Assembly: GCF_028369105.1 (NCBI RefSeq) | Contig: NZ_JAQNDO010000001.1 | Span: forward strand, 13,052,501 to 13,116,500 | Source of the DNA: Polyangium mundeleinium | GTDB taxonomy: Bacteria; Myxococcota_A; Polyangia; Polyangiales; Polyangiaceae | DNA: 64,000 nt | Direction of reading: 5' to 3' | Part shown: positions 26,344-35,317 of the stretch, one piece after another | Layout: each line of letters begins with the position of its first letter | How positions within the stretch are numbered: position 1 is the first letter of the stretch | Program-made: the position numbers and the translations under genes | Notes under the pieces: generated by a model | The model's database searches: none | Told to the model about the DNA's origin: nothing | Seen by the model: only the letters and a program-made list of their open reading frames with translations

Positions 26344-28065
26344 TCAGAGCGCCTGACAAACCCCTTTCCGCTCCGTATTGCAGATGCGCCCGTCGACCTT
26401 CGGCGCGAGCGGCTTGTTCTCTTTTTTCAGCGCGGAGAGCTTATCGAGCACGACCTGCTTGATGTCCGGCCCCTTGGCGATCACCTTCGCCGAGCTCAGC
26501 ATCGAATAGCCGTCCTTCTTCCCCTTCGGATCGACCAGGTAATCGATCGTCACCGCGTAGAGCACGTCCTTCGGCCCGATCTTCCGGGGTTTGGCGCCGA
26601 GCAAGGTCAGCTTCGAGGCCGTCTTTGCCGTGGTGTCGTGCTCGAAGGCGAAGCCCGCGACCTGGAGGAAATGCCCTTCGCCCGTCCAGTTCTCGATGCT
26701 GTGGTTCAAGGCCTTCTGCAAGGTCTCCCCGTTGATCTCGATGAGGTGGAGGATCGCCGGGTACGCGAAGAGCTCTTCGATGTTCCGCGCCGTGACCGGC
26801 TCGCCTTTGGGCAGGTTCAGGTTGATCCGCAAGGTCCCGCTGTTGATGAATGCGACCTGCGGGCGCTTCTTTTCCTTGGGGAACGCGGCGAGCGCCTGGT
26901 CGAGGATCCAGTCCCCGAGGTTCGTCTCGAAGCGGCGAATTTCGAGCTCCTCGGCGATGAGATCCTCGCCCGCCATGCCGAGCACCTCGGCGAGGCAGCC
27001 CGAGCCCGCGGGCAACTGACGCGTCTTTGCGCAGTATTCGTCCTCGTGTTTCTTGAGCGTGGCATCGACCCACGTCTTCATTTCGGGATCCTCGGGCACG
27101 GCCGCGCCTTCGAGCGGGATCCATTCGTGGGTGATGCGCACGGCGCCATTCGAACGCTCGATCTGGAGCAAGCTCGCGCTCACCGCGTCCGCGTCGGCCT
27201 TGTAGACCACGCGTTCCCCCACCGCGGCTTTTTGCTTCTGATGCTCGTGCCCGCCCAGGGTCACGTCCGGCCCCTCGGCGCCGAGTTTTTCCAGGAGCCC
27301 TCGATCCGTCGTCATATTCAGGTGCGTCAGCGCTACGACCGCGTCGGCGCCCTCTTTTCGCAGCGCGGCCGTCTGCGCGCGCGCGGCCTCGACGGGATCG
27401 TGGACCGCCGCGATGTACGGCTGATCCGCGCCGATCGTCACACCGAAGAGCCCGATCTTCAGCGGCCCGCAGGGCACGATCGTCCGCGGCAGGACCTTGC
27501 CTTCGGGCAGGGCCACGGCGGGTTTGCCCGCGTCGTCCACCTTGAAATGCACGTTCGCCGAGAGCCAGCGGAACTCCGACTCCGCGAGCCGCGCGGAGAG
27601 CACGGTCGGGTCGTCCTTGTCGAACTCGTGATTGCCGAACGCCGCGAAGAGCCGCGCATCCTGGCCCGGGCCGCCGTCGAGCCTGCTCATGGCCTCGACC
27701 ATCTGCCGGCCCTTGTACATGTTGCTCAGGAAGGACGGGAACAACATGTCGCCCGCGTGCAGGACGACGAGGTCGGGATACTTCTTTTCGAGCTCCTTGC
27801 GGATCGTCCGGACCCGCGCCATGCCGCCCTTGCCGCCGGGCAATGCTTCGATTCGGTATGTATCGTTGATCGAGAGCACCGCGCACCCCGTCTTCGGCGC
27901 CGGCGGCGTCGTGGCCGTCGTCGTCGTCGTCGTGGTCTTGACGGGTTCGTCCGGGCCCTTCACGGGCGTCTCGGTCGCGGGCGCGCCGCAGCCCGACGCG
28001 AGGGCGAGCCCGAGAAGCAGCGTGGGGGCGTGTGTCCGGGCACGATCACGAATCCGAGGCGTCAT
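26344..28065 (-). CDS. 5'-nucleotidase / metallophosphoesterase lipoprotein
   Basis: 573 residues. Signal peptide with lipobox LASGC, then a Thr-rich linker. The calcineurin-like domain has all the metal motifs: SINDTYRIE, HAGDMLFPS, FGNHEFD, ALTHLN and GGHEHQ. The C-terminal 5'-nucleotidase domain has INSGTLRINLNLPKG and LFAYPAILHLIEINGETLQ. It should dephosphorylate extracellular nucleotides or related phosphoesters at the cell surface. The open frame upstream to 28356 is ignored because the signal peptide fixes the ATG at 28063-28065. It converges with the 25819 gene with only 3 nt between stops. Confidence 0.88.
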   Translation of the reverse strand: MTPRIRDRARTHAPTLLLGLALASGCGAPATETPVKGPDEPVKTTTTTTTATTPPAPKTGCAVLSINDTYRIEALPGGKGGMARVRTIRKELEKKYPDLVVLHAGDMLFPSFLSNMYKGRQMVEAMSRLDGGPGQDARLFAAFGNHEFDKDDPTVLSARLAESEFRWLSANVHFKVDDAGKPAVALPEGKVLPRTIVPCGPLKIGLFGVTIGADQPYIAAVHDPVEAARAQTAALRKEGADAVVALTHLNMTTDRGLLEKLGAEGPDVTLGGHEHQKQKAAVGERVVYKADADAVSASLLQIERSNGAVRITHEWIPLEGAAVPEDPEMKTWVDATLKKHEDEYCAKTRQLPAGSGCLAEVLGMAGEDLIAEELEIRRFETNLGDWILDQALAAFPKEKKRPQVAFINSGTLRINLNLPKGEPVTARNIEELFAYPAILHLIEINGETLQKALNHSIENWTGEGHFLQVAGFAFEHDTTAKTASKLTLLGAKPRKIGPKDVLYAVTIDYLVDPKGKKDGYSMLSSAKVIAKGPDIKQVVLDKLSALKKENKPLAPKVDGRICNTERKGVCQAL

Positions 28066-28114
28066 CGTTCGGAGCGTACACGCCTCTCCGCCTCGAAATC
28101 CAGCACGACATGAG

Positions 28115-28146
28115 CTGTTGACTTTCAATTTCAACAACAGTACAGG
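28115..28146 (+). promoter_or_regulatory. Candidate promoter with overlapping inverted repeat
   Basis: TTGACT (28118-28123) and TACAGG (28141-28146) are 17 nt apart, a weak sigma-70-like pair upstream of the receptor gene at 28170. TGTTGA (28116-28121) and TCAACA (28131-28136) form an inverted repeat across the spacer, and CTGTTG/CAACAG can pair as well. The A/T-rich patch stands out from its surroundings. A repressor binding here would fit a metal-regulated receptor, but it is not a clear Fur box. Confidence 0.4.
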
Positions 28147-28169
28147 GCATTTTCTTCCACGAGAACCGC

Positions 28170-30425
28170 ATGCGCCCTCGCACCCTGCTCGGCTCGTTTT
28201 TGCTGCTCGCCTGCGCGACCCCGGCCTTCGCCGACGAGGCCAACCCCGCGCCCCCCGCACCCAAGGCCGCGCCAAACGAGGCGCCCGCGAAGGCCGAAGC
28301 CGCGCCGGACGCGGCCCCCGCGCCGCCGAAAGAAGGCGAAGCCGCGGCCGATGCACAGGCCAAGCCGCCCCCGCCCGAGGTGATCGAGGTGAGCGTGCTC
28401 GGCCGGAGCGACGACGCGCTCCAGAAGGTCCCGGGCTCGGGCACGTTGATCGGCGCGAAGGAGATCCGCCGCTCGATGCCCGCGGAAACGGGCGAGATCC
28501 TGCGGCGCGTGCCGGGCCTCGTGGTGCGCCCCGAGGAGGGCCTCGGCCTGCGGCTCAACGTCGGCATGCGTGGCCTCGACCCGACACGCAGCCGTCAGGT
28601 GCTCATCCTCGAAGACGGCATGCCCGTCGCGATCAACCCGTACGGCGAGCCAGATCTCTACTACTCGACGCCCGTCGAGCGCATCCGCGCGGTCGAGGTC
28701 GTGAAGGGCTCGGGCAGCATTTTATTCGGACCTCAAACCATTGGCGGGGTCGTCAACTTCCTTACGGCGCTGCCCCCGGACAAACCCGAATGGTCGCTCG
28801 AAGCGCAAGCCGGGCAGCGCAACTACTTCAAGCTCTCGGGTCTCTACGGCGGCACGGCCGGCGACGCGCGGTATGTGCTGCAATTGACGCGCAAGCAAGG
28901 CGACGGCTTCCGCGGGATCGAGTTCCACGCGACGGATTTCCTGGGCAAGATCGCGTTCCCGACCTCGGCGCGCGGCGAGGCCACGTTCAAGATCGCGGTG
29001 TACGACGAGTTCTCGCGCTCGACGTACGTGGGCCTGACGCGCCATATGTTCGAGCTCGACCCGCGCATGGCGTCGATCGCGCCGCACGACGGGTTCAACG
29101 TGCGTCGCTACGACGTCTCGCTCACCCACGAATACCGCATCAGCGAGGCGACGCGGCTGCGCACGTTCGTGTACGGCTACATCACGGATCGGGTCTGGCG
29201 CCGGCAGAACTACGATCGCGAGGCGAAACCGGACGTCAGCTACGAGCGAGTTGTCGGCGATGCGTCGGTCTCGGGCGCCGCGATCTATTTCCGGAATACC
29301 TCGATGGTCCGGGATCGCGAATACGAGGTCCTCGGCATCGAGCCGCGCATCGAGCACCGCTTCGAAACGGGCCGGGTGCGCCACACGATCACGGCCGGCG
29401 TGCGCGGGCACATCGAGACCGCCGATCGAAAGCAATTCCAGGGCGACATCATCGACACGGGGTCCGGGAACGTCCAGGACCGGGAGCACCACCGCACGTT
29501 CGCGTTCGCCGCGTATGCCCAGGACCGCCTCGCGTTCCGGGACGACCTGCTCGTCACCCCCGGCGTCCGCGTCGAATACGCGGCGAACCTGCGCAACGTG
29601 GATCGAACGTCGGAGAGCGGCACGGCGCGGGACGTGACGAACCGCGGCACGAGTGATTCGCTCGCGGTGATGCCCGGCATCGGAATGGTGTACGGCACGC
29701 CAAAGCTGAATTTCTTCGGCGGCGTGCACGTCGGGTATGCGCCGCCGCGCGTGTCGGCCGCGATTTCCCCGGGGGGCCAGGACACGCAGCTCGACGCCGA
29801 GGAGAGCACGAACTACGAAATCGGCATGCGGCTCGCGCGGCCGAGATGGATTCGCGCCGAGGTGACGGGGTTCGTCATGAGCTTCCGCAACCAGATCGTC
29901 ACGGGCACGGAGGCGAGCGGGTCCCAGAGCGAGCTCGCGAATGGCGGACGAACCCTGCATCGAGGCGTCGAGGCCCAGGTCACGTTCGGCGTCGGCCAGG
30001 CGCTTCATCTGCCGCTCACGGTCGACGTGACGGGGCGATATACGTTTTCCGTTGCCACGTTCCGCGGCGGCCCGTTCGACGGCAATCGATTGCCGTATGC
30101 GCCGCTCCACACGGCGAGCGCGACGCTCGACGTCGAGCACCGCATCGGGATCGGGGCGCAGGTCGCGTGGAGCTACCAGAGTGATCAATTCGCCGACGAA
30201 TACAACACGGTGCTCGTGGACCCGACGGGCCGCCTGGGGCTCGTGCCGTCGTACCACCTCGTCGACGTGGCCTTGCGGTACCGACACGCGAAGACGGGGC
30301 TCGGCGCGCTCCTCACGATGAAGAACGCGCTCGATCAGGTATTCGTGGCGACGAGGTTGCCCGACGGCATTCAAACAGGGGGATTCCGTCAAATCAACGT
30401 CGGGCTGCGGTGGGATCACCGGTAG
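28170..30425 (+). CDS. TonB-dependent outer-membrane receptor
   Basis: 751 residues. Signal peptide (LLGSFLLLACATPAFA), an Ala/Pro-rich spacer, then EVIEVSVLGRS, a TonB-box-like segment. The plug domain contains IRRSMPAETGEILRRVPGLVV, NVGMRGLDPTRSRQVLILEDG and VEVVKGSGSILFGPQTIGGVVNF, close to FecA-type receptors. A 22-strand barrel should follow; the C-terminus INVGLRWDHR lacks the usual terminal Phe. It would import a ferric chelate or similar ligand. Divergent from the nucleotidase gene, with a candidate promoter in the 104-nt gap. Confidence 0.9.
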   Translation: MRPRTLLGSFLLLACATPAFADEANPAPPAPKAAPNEAPAKAEAAPDAAPAPPKEGEAAADAQAKPPPPEVIEVSVLGRSDDALQKVPGSGTLIGAKEIRRSMPAETGEILRRVPGLVVRPEEGLGLRLNVGMRGLDPTRSRQVLILEDGMPVAINPYGEPDLYYSTPVERIRAVEVVKGSGSILFGPQTIGGVVNFLTALPPDKPEWSLEAQAGQRNYFKLSGLYGGTAGDARYVLQLTRKQGDGFRGIEFHATDFLGKIAFPTSARGEATFKIAVYDEFSRSTYVGLTRHMFELDPRMASIAPHDGFNVRRYDVSLTHEYRISEATRLRTFVYGYITDRVWRRQNYDREAKPDVSYERVVGDASVSGAAIYFRNTSMVRDREYEVLGIEPRIEHRFETGRVRHTITAGVRGHIETADRKQFQGDIIDTGSGNVQDREHHRTFAFAAYAQDRLAFRDDLLVTPGVRVEYAANLRNVDRTSESGTARDVTNRGTSDSLAVMPGIGMVYGTPKLNFFGGVHVGYAPPRVSAAISPGGQDTQLDAEESTNYEIGMRLARPRWIRAEVTGFVMSFRNQIVTGTEASGSQSELANGGRTLHRGVEAQVTFGVGQALHLPLTVDVTGRYTFSVATFRGGPFDGNRLPYAPLHTASATLDVEHRIGIGAQVAWSYQSDQFADEYNTVLVDPTGRLGLVPSYHLVDVALRYRHAKTGLGALLTMKNALDQVFVATRLPDGIQTGGFRQINVGLRWDHR

Positions 30426-30437
30426 GCCGCACCCCGG

Positions 30438-30461
30438 CCCCTCTCCCTCGCGGGAGAGGGG
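30438..30461. terminator. Perfect 10-bp hairpin between convergent genes
   Basis: CCCCTCTCCC and GGGAGAGGGG pair perfectly around a TCGC tetraloop, 12 nt after the receptor stop and 18 nt after the stop of the convergent gene. Probably a bidirectional terminator; no U tract follows. Confidence 0.55.
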
Positions 30462-30478
30462 TGTGTCCGGTCAAACGA

Positions 30479-31795
30479 TTATTTGGGGATCGGCGGGATC
30501 GGCACCGTGCCGACGGTGGTGCCGGCCTCGGCGCTCCACTGCCAGTTGTCGACGACGGCCGTCGAGTCGAGGGCGCCGTCGCCCGAGTCGTAGGCGCCCC
30601 AGCGAATGCGAATGGTGCTGCCCGGCGTGACGGGCGCCTGCGTCTTCAGCCAGCTTGTCGCCGCGTGGCCCTCGAAGCCGGTGCCTTGGAGCTCCGCCGT
30701 ACCGAGCGGGCAAGCGAACGACTTGCCGCCCGCAGTGCAGGGCGGGCCGGCCGCGCAGCCGCACACGTTCATGAACGCGTTGTTCACGCTGATGGGGTTG
30801 CCCTGCATGTCGAACGAGATCTGCCCGTCCGTCTGGCCCGCCGGGATTGGCGAGAGGATTGCGACGAAGAAGTCGTTGTACTGGCTGCAAATGTAGACCG
30901 GCCACTCGTACGTGTAGAAGTTGAAGTCGAACGAGAAGCCCTTCGCGTTCTGCGGCACGCGAATCTCGAGCTCGACCGCCGTGGCGTCCTTGGGAGTACC
31001 CGTGACCTTGCCCGGGCACGCCGGCGACTCCTTCGGGAAGCCTTGCGGATGGCCGCTCGTGTACCCCTTGTCGAAGCCGCTCGGGCTCTGGTAGCCCGGA
31101 TCCGACGGCTGACGCGCCGCGCCGCTGGAGACGCTGAAGAGCTTGCTGCCCGCCCGCGGCGTGACGTTCGGACCGAAGCCGCTGAGGATGCCGTGGCCGA
31201 GGTGGTAGTTTGCGCTGTTATTGGCGGCCGAGCCGTCGGCCATGACCCATTGCGCGCTGACCACGCCCCAATCGTTGCCGCCGGGCGTGGCGATCTTGCA
31301 GAGCTCCACCGCGCGCGCCGCGTCGAACGCATCCGCGCTGGCGACCGCGAGAACCGCGTCGCAGGTCTCGGCCGGCTCGTCGACGAGCATGTTGCAGTTC
31401 TCGTCCGACGGCTTGTACGCGGGGTCCATGACGTCGCCCACGACCTCGACCGAGTTCGGGCTCACGTTGGGGTCGCAATCGTTGCAGTCGCCCGCCGCCT
31501 CGCTGAACCCGTCGCCGTCGTCGTCCACGTTGACGTCGGTATCGCAGACGGGGCCACCGCCTCCGCCGCCGCCCGAGCCGACGAACGTGCCGCCCACGCC
31601 GTCTGCGCTCGAGCCGGCGCTGCCGCCCTGCGCCGTGCCGCCCATGCCGCCGTTCGCGTTCCCGCTCGACCCGTCCTCGCCCCCGGAACCCCCGTCTCCA
31701 AAGACGTTTCGGCCGCCCGTGGCCGTGCACGCGACGCCCAGCACGGTGCTGCCTGCAAGGCCGACGAGCCCGATCCACTTCACCAAGTTCCGCAT
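30479..31795 (-). CDS. Choice-of-anchor L protein with MopE-like repeat
   Basis: 438 residues from the ATG near 31795; the frame is open to 32026. The N-terminus is a lipoprotein signal (VLGVAC) and a long Gly/Ser linker. Then comes VDDDGDGFSEAAGDCNDCDP and DENCNMLVDEPAETCD, the calcium/copper-binding repeat type of MopE. The main domain carries the choice-of-anchor L signature: GHGILSGFGPNVTPRAGSKLF, LEIRVPQNAKGFSFDFNFYTYEWP and YNDFFVAILSP. A surface or secreted adhesive/metal-binding role is likely from these families. Confidence 0.78.
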   Translation of the reverse strand: MRNLVKWIGLVGLAGSTVLGVACTATGGRNVFGDGGSGGEDGSSGNANGGMGGTAQGGSAGSSADGVGGTFVGSGGGGGGGPVCDTDVNVDDDGDGFSEAAGDCNDCDPNVSPNSVEVVGDVMDPAYKPSDENCNMLVDEPAETCDAVLAVASADAFDAARAVELCKIATPGGNDWGVVSAQWVMADGSAANNSANYHLGHGILSGFGPNVTPRAGSKLFSVSSGAARQPSDPGYQSPSGFDKGYTSGHPQGFPKESPACPGKVTGTPKDATAVELEIRVPQNAKGFSFDFNFYTYEWPVYICSQYNDFFVAILSPIPAGQTDGQISFDMQGNPISVNNAFMNVCGCAAGPPCTAGGKSFACPLGTAELQGTGFEGHAATSWLKTQAPVTPGSTIRIRWGAYDSGDGALDSTAVVDNWQWSAEAGTTVGTVPIPPIPK

Positions 31796-31989
31796 GGCCA
31801 CTCCTTGAAAAGCTGATCCGCGTCGAGGCCTCGGGCCCCGAGAAAAAGGGGGCCGCGCGGCCGCGAGCAGTCTACAGGCAAGGTGTGTCCGTCGTGCAGC
31901 AAGAAATCCGCGAAGGGACGCACGAACCGCGAGCCCGTCGTCCGGGCGATCGCTGGACCTCCAACGGTCGGCTGCCTCCCGTTCCGCGG

Positions 31990-34305
31990 CTAACGTGCCC
32001 GCGCCGTCTCCGTCATCGCACGCCAAAAGCGCTCGAGCCGGTGTTCGATCGCGCCGAACACCGTGCCCGCAGGGTAATGGCCGGTGTCGTCCGCGATACC
32101 TGCAGGTGAGCCTGTGAGCAGCTCGATACCTTCTTCGACCGCGGAAACCACGTGAACGTGGAATTGTTTACGCTCGATAGCCTCGACCACGTCGCTGCGC
32201 AACATCAGCGCGTGCTGATTCGTGGCCGGGAGCAGGACGCCCTGGTTGCCCGTGAGGCCTTTGGCCGCACAAAGGTCGTAAAATGCTTCAATTTTTTCAT
32301 TGAGCCCGCCCACGGGCAGGACGCCGCCTTGCTGATCGACGCTGCCCGTCACGGCGAGGTCCTGCCGGAGCGCATACCCGGAGAGCGCCGAGAGCAGCGC
32401 ATAAAGCTCGCTCGACGAGGCGCTGTCGCCGTCGATCGCCTCGTAGGTCTGCTCGAAGACGAGCGAGGCGCCGAACGAGAGCGGGCGGAGCTGCGCGAAC
32501 CGGAGCGACAAGAAGCCCGACAAGACGAGCACGCCCTTCGCGTGGATCGGGCCGCTCATCTCGACCTCGCGCGCGATGTTCACGGGCCCCTCGGTGCCCG
32601 GATACACGACGGCCGTGACGCGGCACGGCCGGCCAAACGTGACCGGTCCGTCACTCAAGACCGAGATCGCGTTCACCTGACCGACGCGCCGACCCGTGAC
32701 CTCGATGCGGATCGTGCCGTCGGCGAGCAGCTCGTGGACCTGGTCGCGGAAATGATCGCTGCGCCTGCGCGCCGCCGCGAGCGCGCTGCTGATCTCGGCG
32801 CCGTCGATGATGCGTTTGTCCTTCCGCGCCGCGCGGTAGCTCGCCTCCGTCGCGACCTCCGCGAGCAGGCCGAGCTGCGCCGTGACCTTGCGCTGGCTCT
32901 CGGCGAGGCGGCCGCCGTAGAAGAAGAGCTCGGCGACGGCGTCGGCCGTGAGCGGCAAGAGGCGTCGCTCGCGCACGATGTCCGCGAGGAACGAGGGGTA
33001 CGTCGCGAGCGCCGCCCCGAGGGGCATCGTGCCCTCGAAGCGCGCCTGCACCTTGAAGAGCTGCGAGAACTCGGGGTCGGCCTCGTGCAGGTCCTGGTAG
33101 AGGTCGGGGCTCGCGATGAGCACGACCTTCAGGTCGAGCTGCATCGGCGGGAACATGAGCTCCTCGCTCGTGCCGCGGTAATACGTGGGGTTGTGCTCGG
33201 GCACGATGAACTTGCTCGCGAGCAGACACGCCTTGAGCTGCTCGTAGAGCGCCTCGTTCTTGAGCAGCGCGTTCGCCGGCAGGATCAAGAATCCCCCGTT
33301 CGCCAGGTGCAGCGCGCCCGCCACGGCGAACCCCGGCTCCGGCGGCGTGCCCGTGTCAGGCGGCGCGTAGCTCCGGCCGAAGAGCGCGGACAAGGTCGGG
33401 TACGGGACCTCCACGACCGGCGCGCCCGACCCAGGCTTGTGCTCGGTGAGCAACGTCGGCACCACGATGCCCCGCACGAGCACCGGCTGTTCGTCGTTGC
33501 CGGGTTCGTCCACGAGCAGGCGCGTCTCGCGCGTGACGAGTGTCTCCACCTCGCCGAGGAACGCGAGCAGCTCCGCCCGGCCCTCGAAGCGGGCGCGCAC
33601 CGGCGAGAAGCACGCCTTCACCGCGTCGCCGAGGAGCTGCTTCGTCGTCGCGCGGAGCTCGGAGTCGGCCTCGTCCTGCACCTCGGCGAGCCGCTCCTCG
33701 AAGGCCTCGATCGCCGTCGTGATCAGCCGGATCGACTCGCTCGGCGGGTTCTCGTCGACGAGCGGCGTCACCTGGAACTCGCGCCCCGCGCGCACGACGT
33801 CGAGCCCGAGCCCCTTCGCCTGCGTGCGGAGCTCCTCTTCGAGCCGCGACTCCTCCGCCTCCACGCGCCGCTGCCCCCGCGCCCGCGCTTGCTTCCACCG
33901 CTCGCCTTCCGTCGCGCCGTGGATCGACTCCAGGAGCTTTGCGTAAAGCTCCTCCATCGCCTCCGTGAACGGCCGACCCTCGCCCGCGGGCAACGTCAGC
34001 ACGGTCGGCTCGCTCGGGCGCCGCGGGTTCGGCAGGAGCAACATGTCGTCCGGCGTGGACAGCGTCGCCGCGAGTCGCCGCGCCACCTGACGCGCGCAGA
34101 AGGTCCGTCCGCAGCCGGGCGGACCCACGACGACCACGTGAAACCGGGACTGTCGGATATCCAGTCCGAACGAAAGCGCCGCGAGCGCGCGCTCCTGCGC
34201 CGCGATGCCCGAGACGGGCTCCACCTCGTCGGTCGTCTGGAACGACAACTCCGCGGGATCGATGCGCTTCAGGCACTCCGCTGCGGTCAGCTCACGTGCG
34301 GGCAT
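31990..34305 (-). CDS. ATP-dependent protease, LonB/Lon-like (substrate-binding AAA + S16)
   Basis: 771 residues from ATG 34303-34305, with GGAG just upstream. An N-terminal AAA region has Walker A GPPGCGRTF. A long charged coiled-coil insert follows (residues about 130-230), then FILPANALLKNEALYEQLK. The C-terminal S16 domain has the catalytic Ser in DGDSASSSEL (about residue 626) and Lys in GGLNEKIEAF (about 669). This is the Lon-related, insert-containing type rather than canonical LonA. It should unfold and degrade cytosolic proteins. Confidence 0.85.
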   Translation of the reverse strand: MPARELTAAECLKRIDPAELSFQTTDEVEPVSGIAAQERALAALSFGLDIRQSRFHVVVVGPPGCGRTFCARQVARRLAATLSTPDDMLLLPNPRRPSEPTVLTLPAGEGRPFTEAMEELYAKLLESIHGATEGERWKQARARGQRRVEAEESRLEEELRTQAKGLGLDVVRAGREFQVTPLVDENPPSESIRLITTAIEAFEERLAEVQDEADSELRATTKQLLGDAVKACFSPVRARFEGRAELLAFLGEVETLVTRETRLLVDEPGNDEQPVLVRGIVVPTLLTEHKPGSGAPVVEVPYPTLSALFGRSYAPPDTGTPPEPGFAVAGALHLANGGFLILPANALLKNEALYEQLKACLLASKFIVPEHNPTYYRGTSEELMFPPMQLDLKVVLIASPDLYQDLHEADPEFSQLFKVQARFEGTMPLGAALATYPSFLADIVRERRLLPLTADAVAELFFYGGRLAESQRKVTAQLGLLAEVATEASYRAARKDKRIIDGAEISSALAAARRRSDHFRDQVHELLADGTIRIEVTGRRVGQVNAISVLSDGPVTFGRPCRVTAVVYPGTEGPVNIAREVEMSGPIHAKGVLVLSGFLSLRFAQLRPLSFGASLVFEQTYEAIDGDSASSSELYALLSALSGYALRQDLAVTGSVDQQGGVLPVGGLNEKIEAFYDLCAAKGLTGNQGVLLPATNQHALMLRSDVVEAIERKQFHVHVVSAVEEGIELLTGSPAGIADDTGHYPAGTVFGAIEHRLERFWRAMTETARAR

Positions 34306-34408
34306 ATCTCCGGAAGATACCACCCGACCCCGCCCCCCGCCCGGCCCTCCTCGCGATGAGCCACCAACGTCCTCGACTGACGCCGCGCGCGGGGCGCTCG
34401 ACGTCCCG

Positions 34409-35317
34409 TCAGCAGCAACGCAGTACGAGCACGGGGCACGTCGCCTTACGCAGGACGCGCTCGAAGACCGCCCCGTGCTCCTCGCTGCGGAGCCCATGCC
34501 ACACGAGCACGGTGAGATCCGCGGCGAGGACGTCGGCGAAGCGGAGGATCTCGTCCGCGGGGTCGCCGGCGCCGAGGAAGAAGCGCGTCGGCACGTCCTC
34601 GGGGCAGTGGCCGATGGTCTTCGCGAAGCGGTGTACGAACTCGGCCGAAAACGCGGGCCACTCGTGATGCGGCTGGTCCATGTACTGCGGCGCGCCCATC
34701 GCGCCCGGCTCCAGGTGGGGGCTGTGCTGCGCCTCGCCCACGAGCACGAGGTCGAGCGACGCGCCCGCCCGCCGCGCGAGGTCCCCCGCCGGCTCGAGCG
34801 CGCTCGCCGTGCTCGGCGTCCCGTCGAGGGGCACGAGGATCCGTGCGAGCGAGAGCCTCTCCTCCGGCCGCACCACGATCACCGGCGCGTGCGACCGCTC
34901 GAGCGTGTGCGCCGCGAGGTCGCCGACCCCGAGACCGCCATGCCGGCCGCTCTCGGCCCCCACGATCACGAACGCCGTCGGGTGCGCCTCCGTGAAGGCC
35001 ACGATCCGCTCCACGGGATCGCCCACCTCCACGTCGAGCACCACGCCGTCGAGCGCGTGCGTGGGCAGCCTGAGGAGCCTCGCCAGCTCGCCCGGCGCGA
35101 CCTTCGCCTCCGACACGAAGATCCCGTGCAGCGGCTCGTGCAGCGTCCTCGCCACGAGCCGGCCCATCGCGATCGCCGCGGCCGCCGCGGCCGTGTCCGC
35201 GCCGTTCAGGGCCACGAGCACCCGTTGCCTCTTCGGCCGCGCCTCGCTGCGCGGCCCTTCCTCGGCGCCTCGTTCGACGCCGTGGGACGTCCCTTCCGCG
35301 AGATCCGCCGGCTTCAT
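34409..35317 (-). CDS. Tandem universal stress protein (UspA family)
   Basis: 302 residues with two USP domains. The first starts QRVLVALNGADTAAAA, the second ARILVPLDGTPSTASALEPA. Each has a C-terminal glycine/serine ATP-loop-like segment (VIVGAESGRHGGLGVG; VLVWHGLRSEEHGAVFERVLRKATCPVLVL). The loops are not perfect G-2x-G-9x-G(S/T) motifs, so ATP binding is uncertain. Its ATG (35315-35317) overlaps the stop of the GH65 gene by four bases (ATGA), indicating translational coupling. Confidence 0.85.
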   Translation of the reverse strand: MKPADLAEGTSHGVERGAEEGPRSEARPKRQRVLVALNGADTAAAAAAIAMGRLVARTLHEPLHGIFVSEAKVAPGELARLLRLPTHALDGVVLDVEVGDPVERIVAFTEAHPTAFVIVGAESGRHGGLGVGDLAAHTLERSHAPVIVVRPEERLSLARILVPLDGTPSTASALEPAGDLARRAGASLDLVLVGEAQHSPHLEPGAMGAPQYMDQPHHEWPAFSAEFVHRFAKTIGHCPEDVPTRFFLGAGDPADEILRFADVLAADLTVLVWHGLRSEEHGAVFERVLRKATCPVLVLRCC

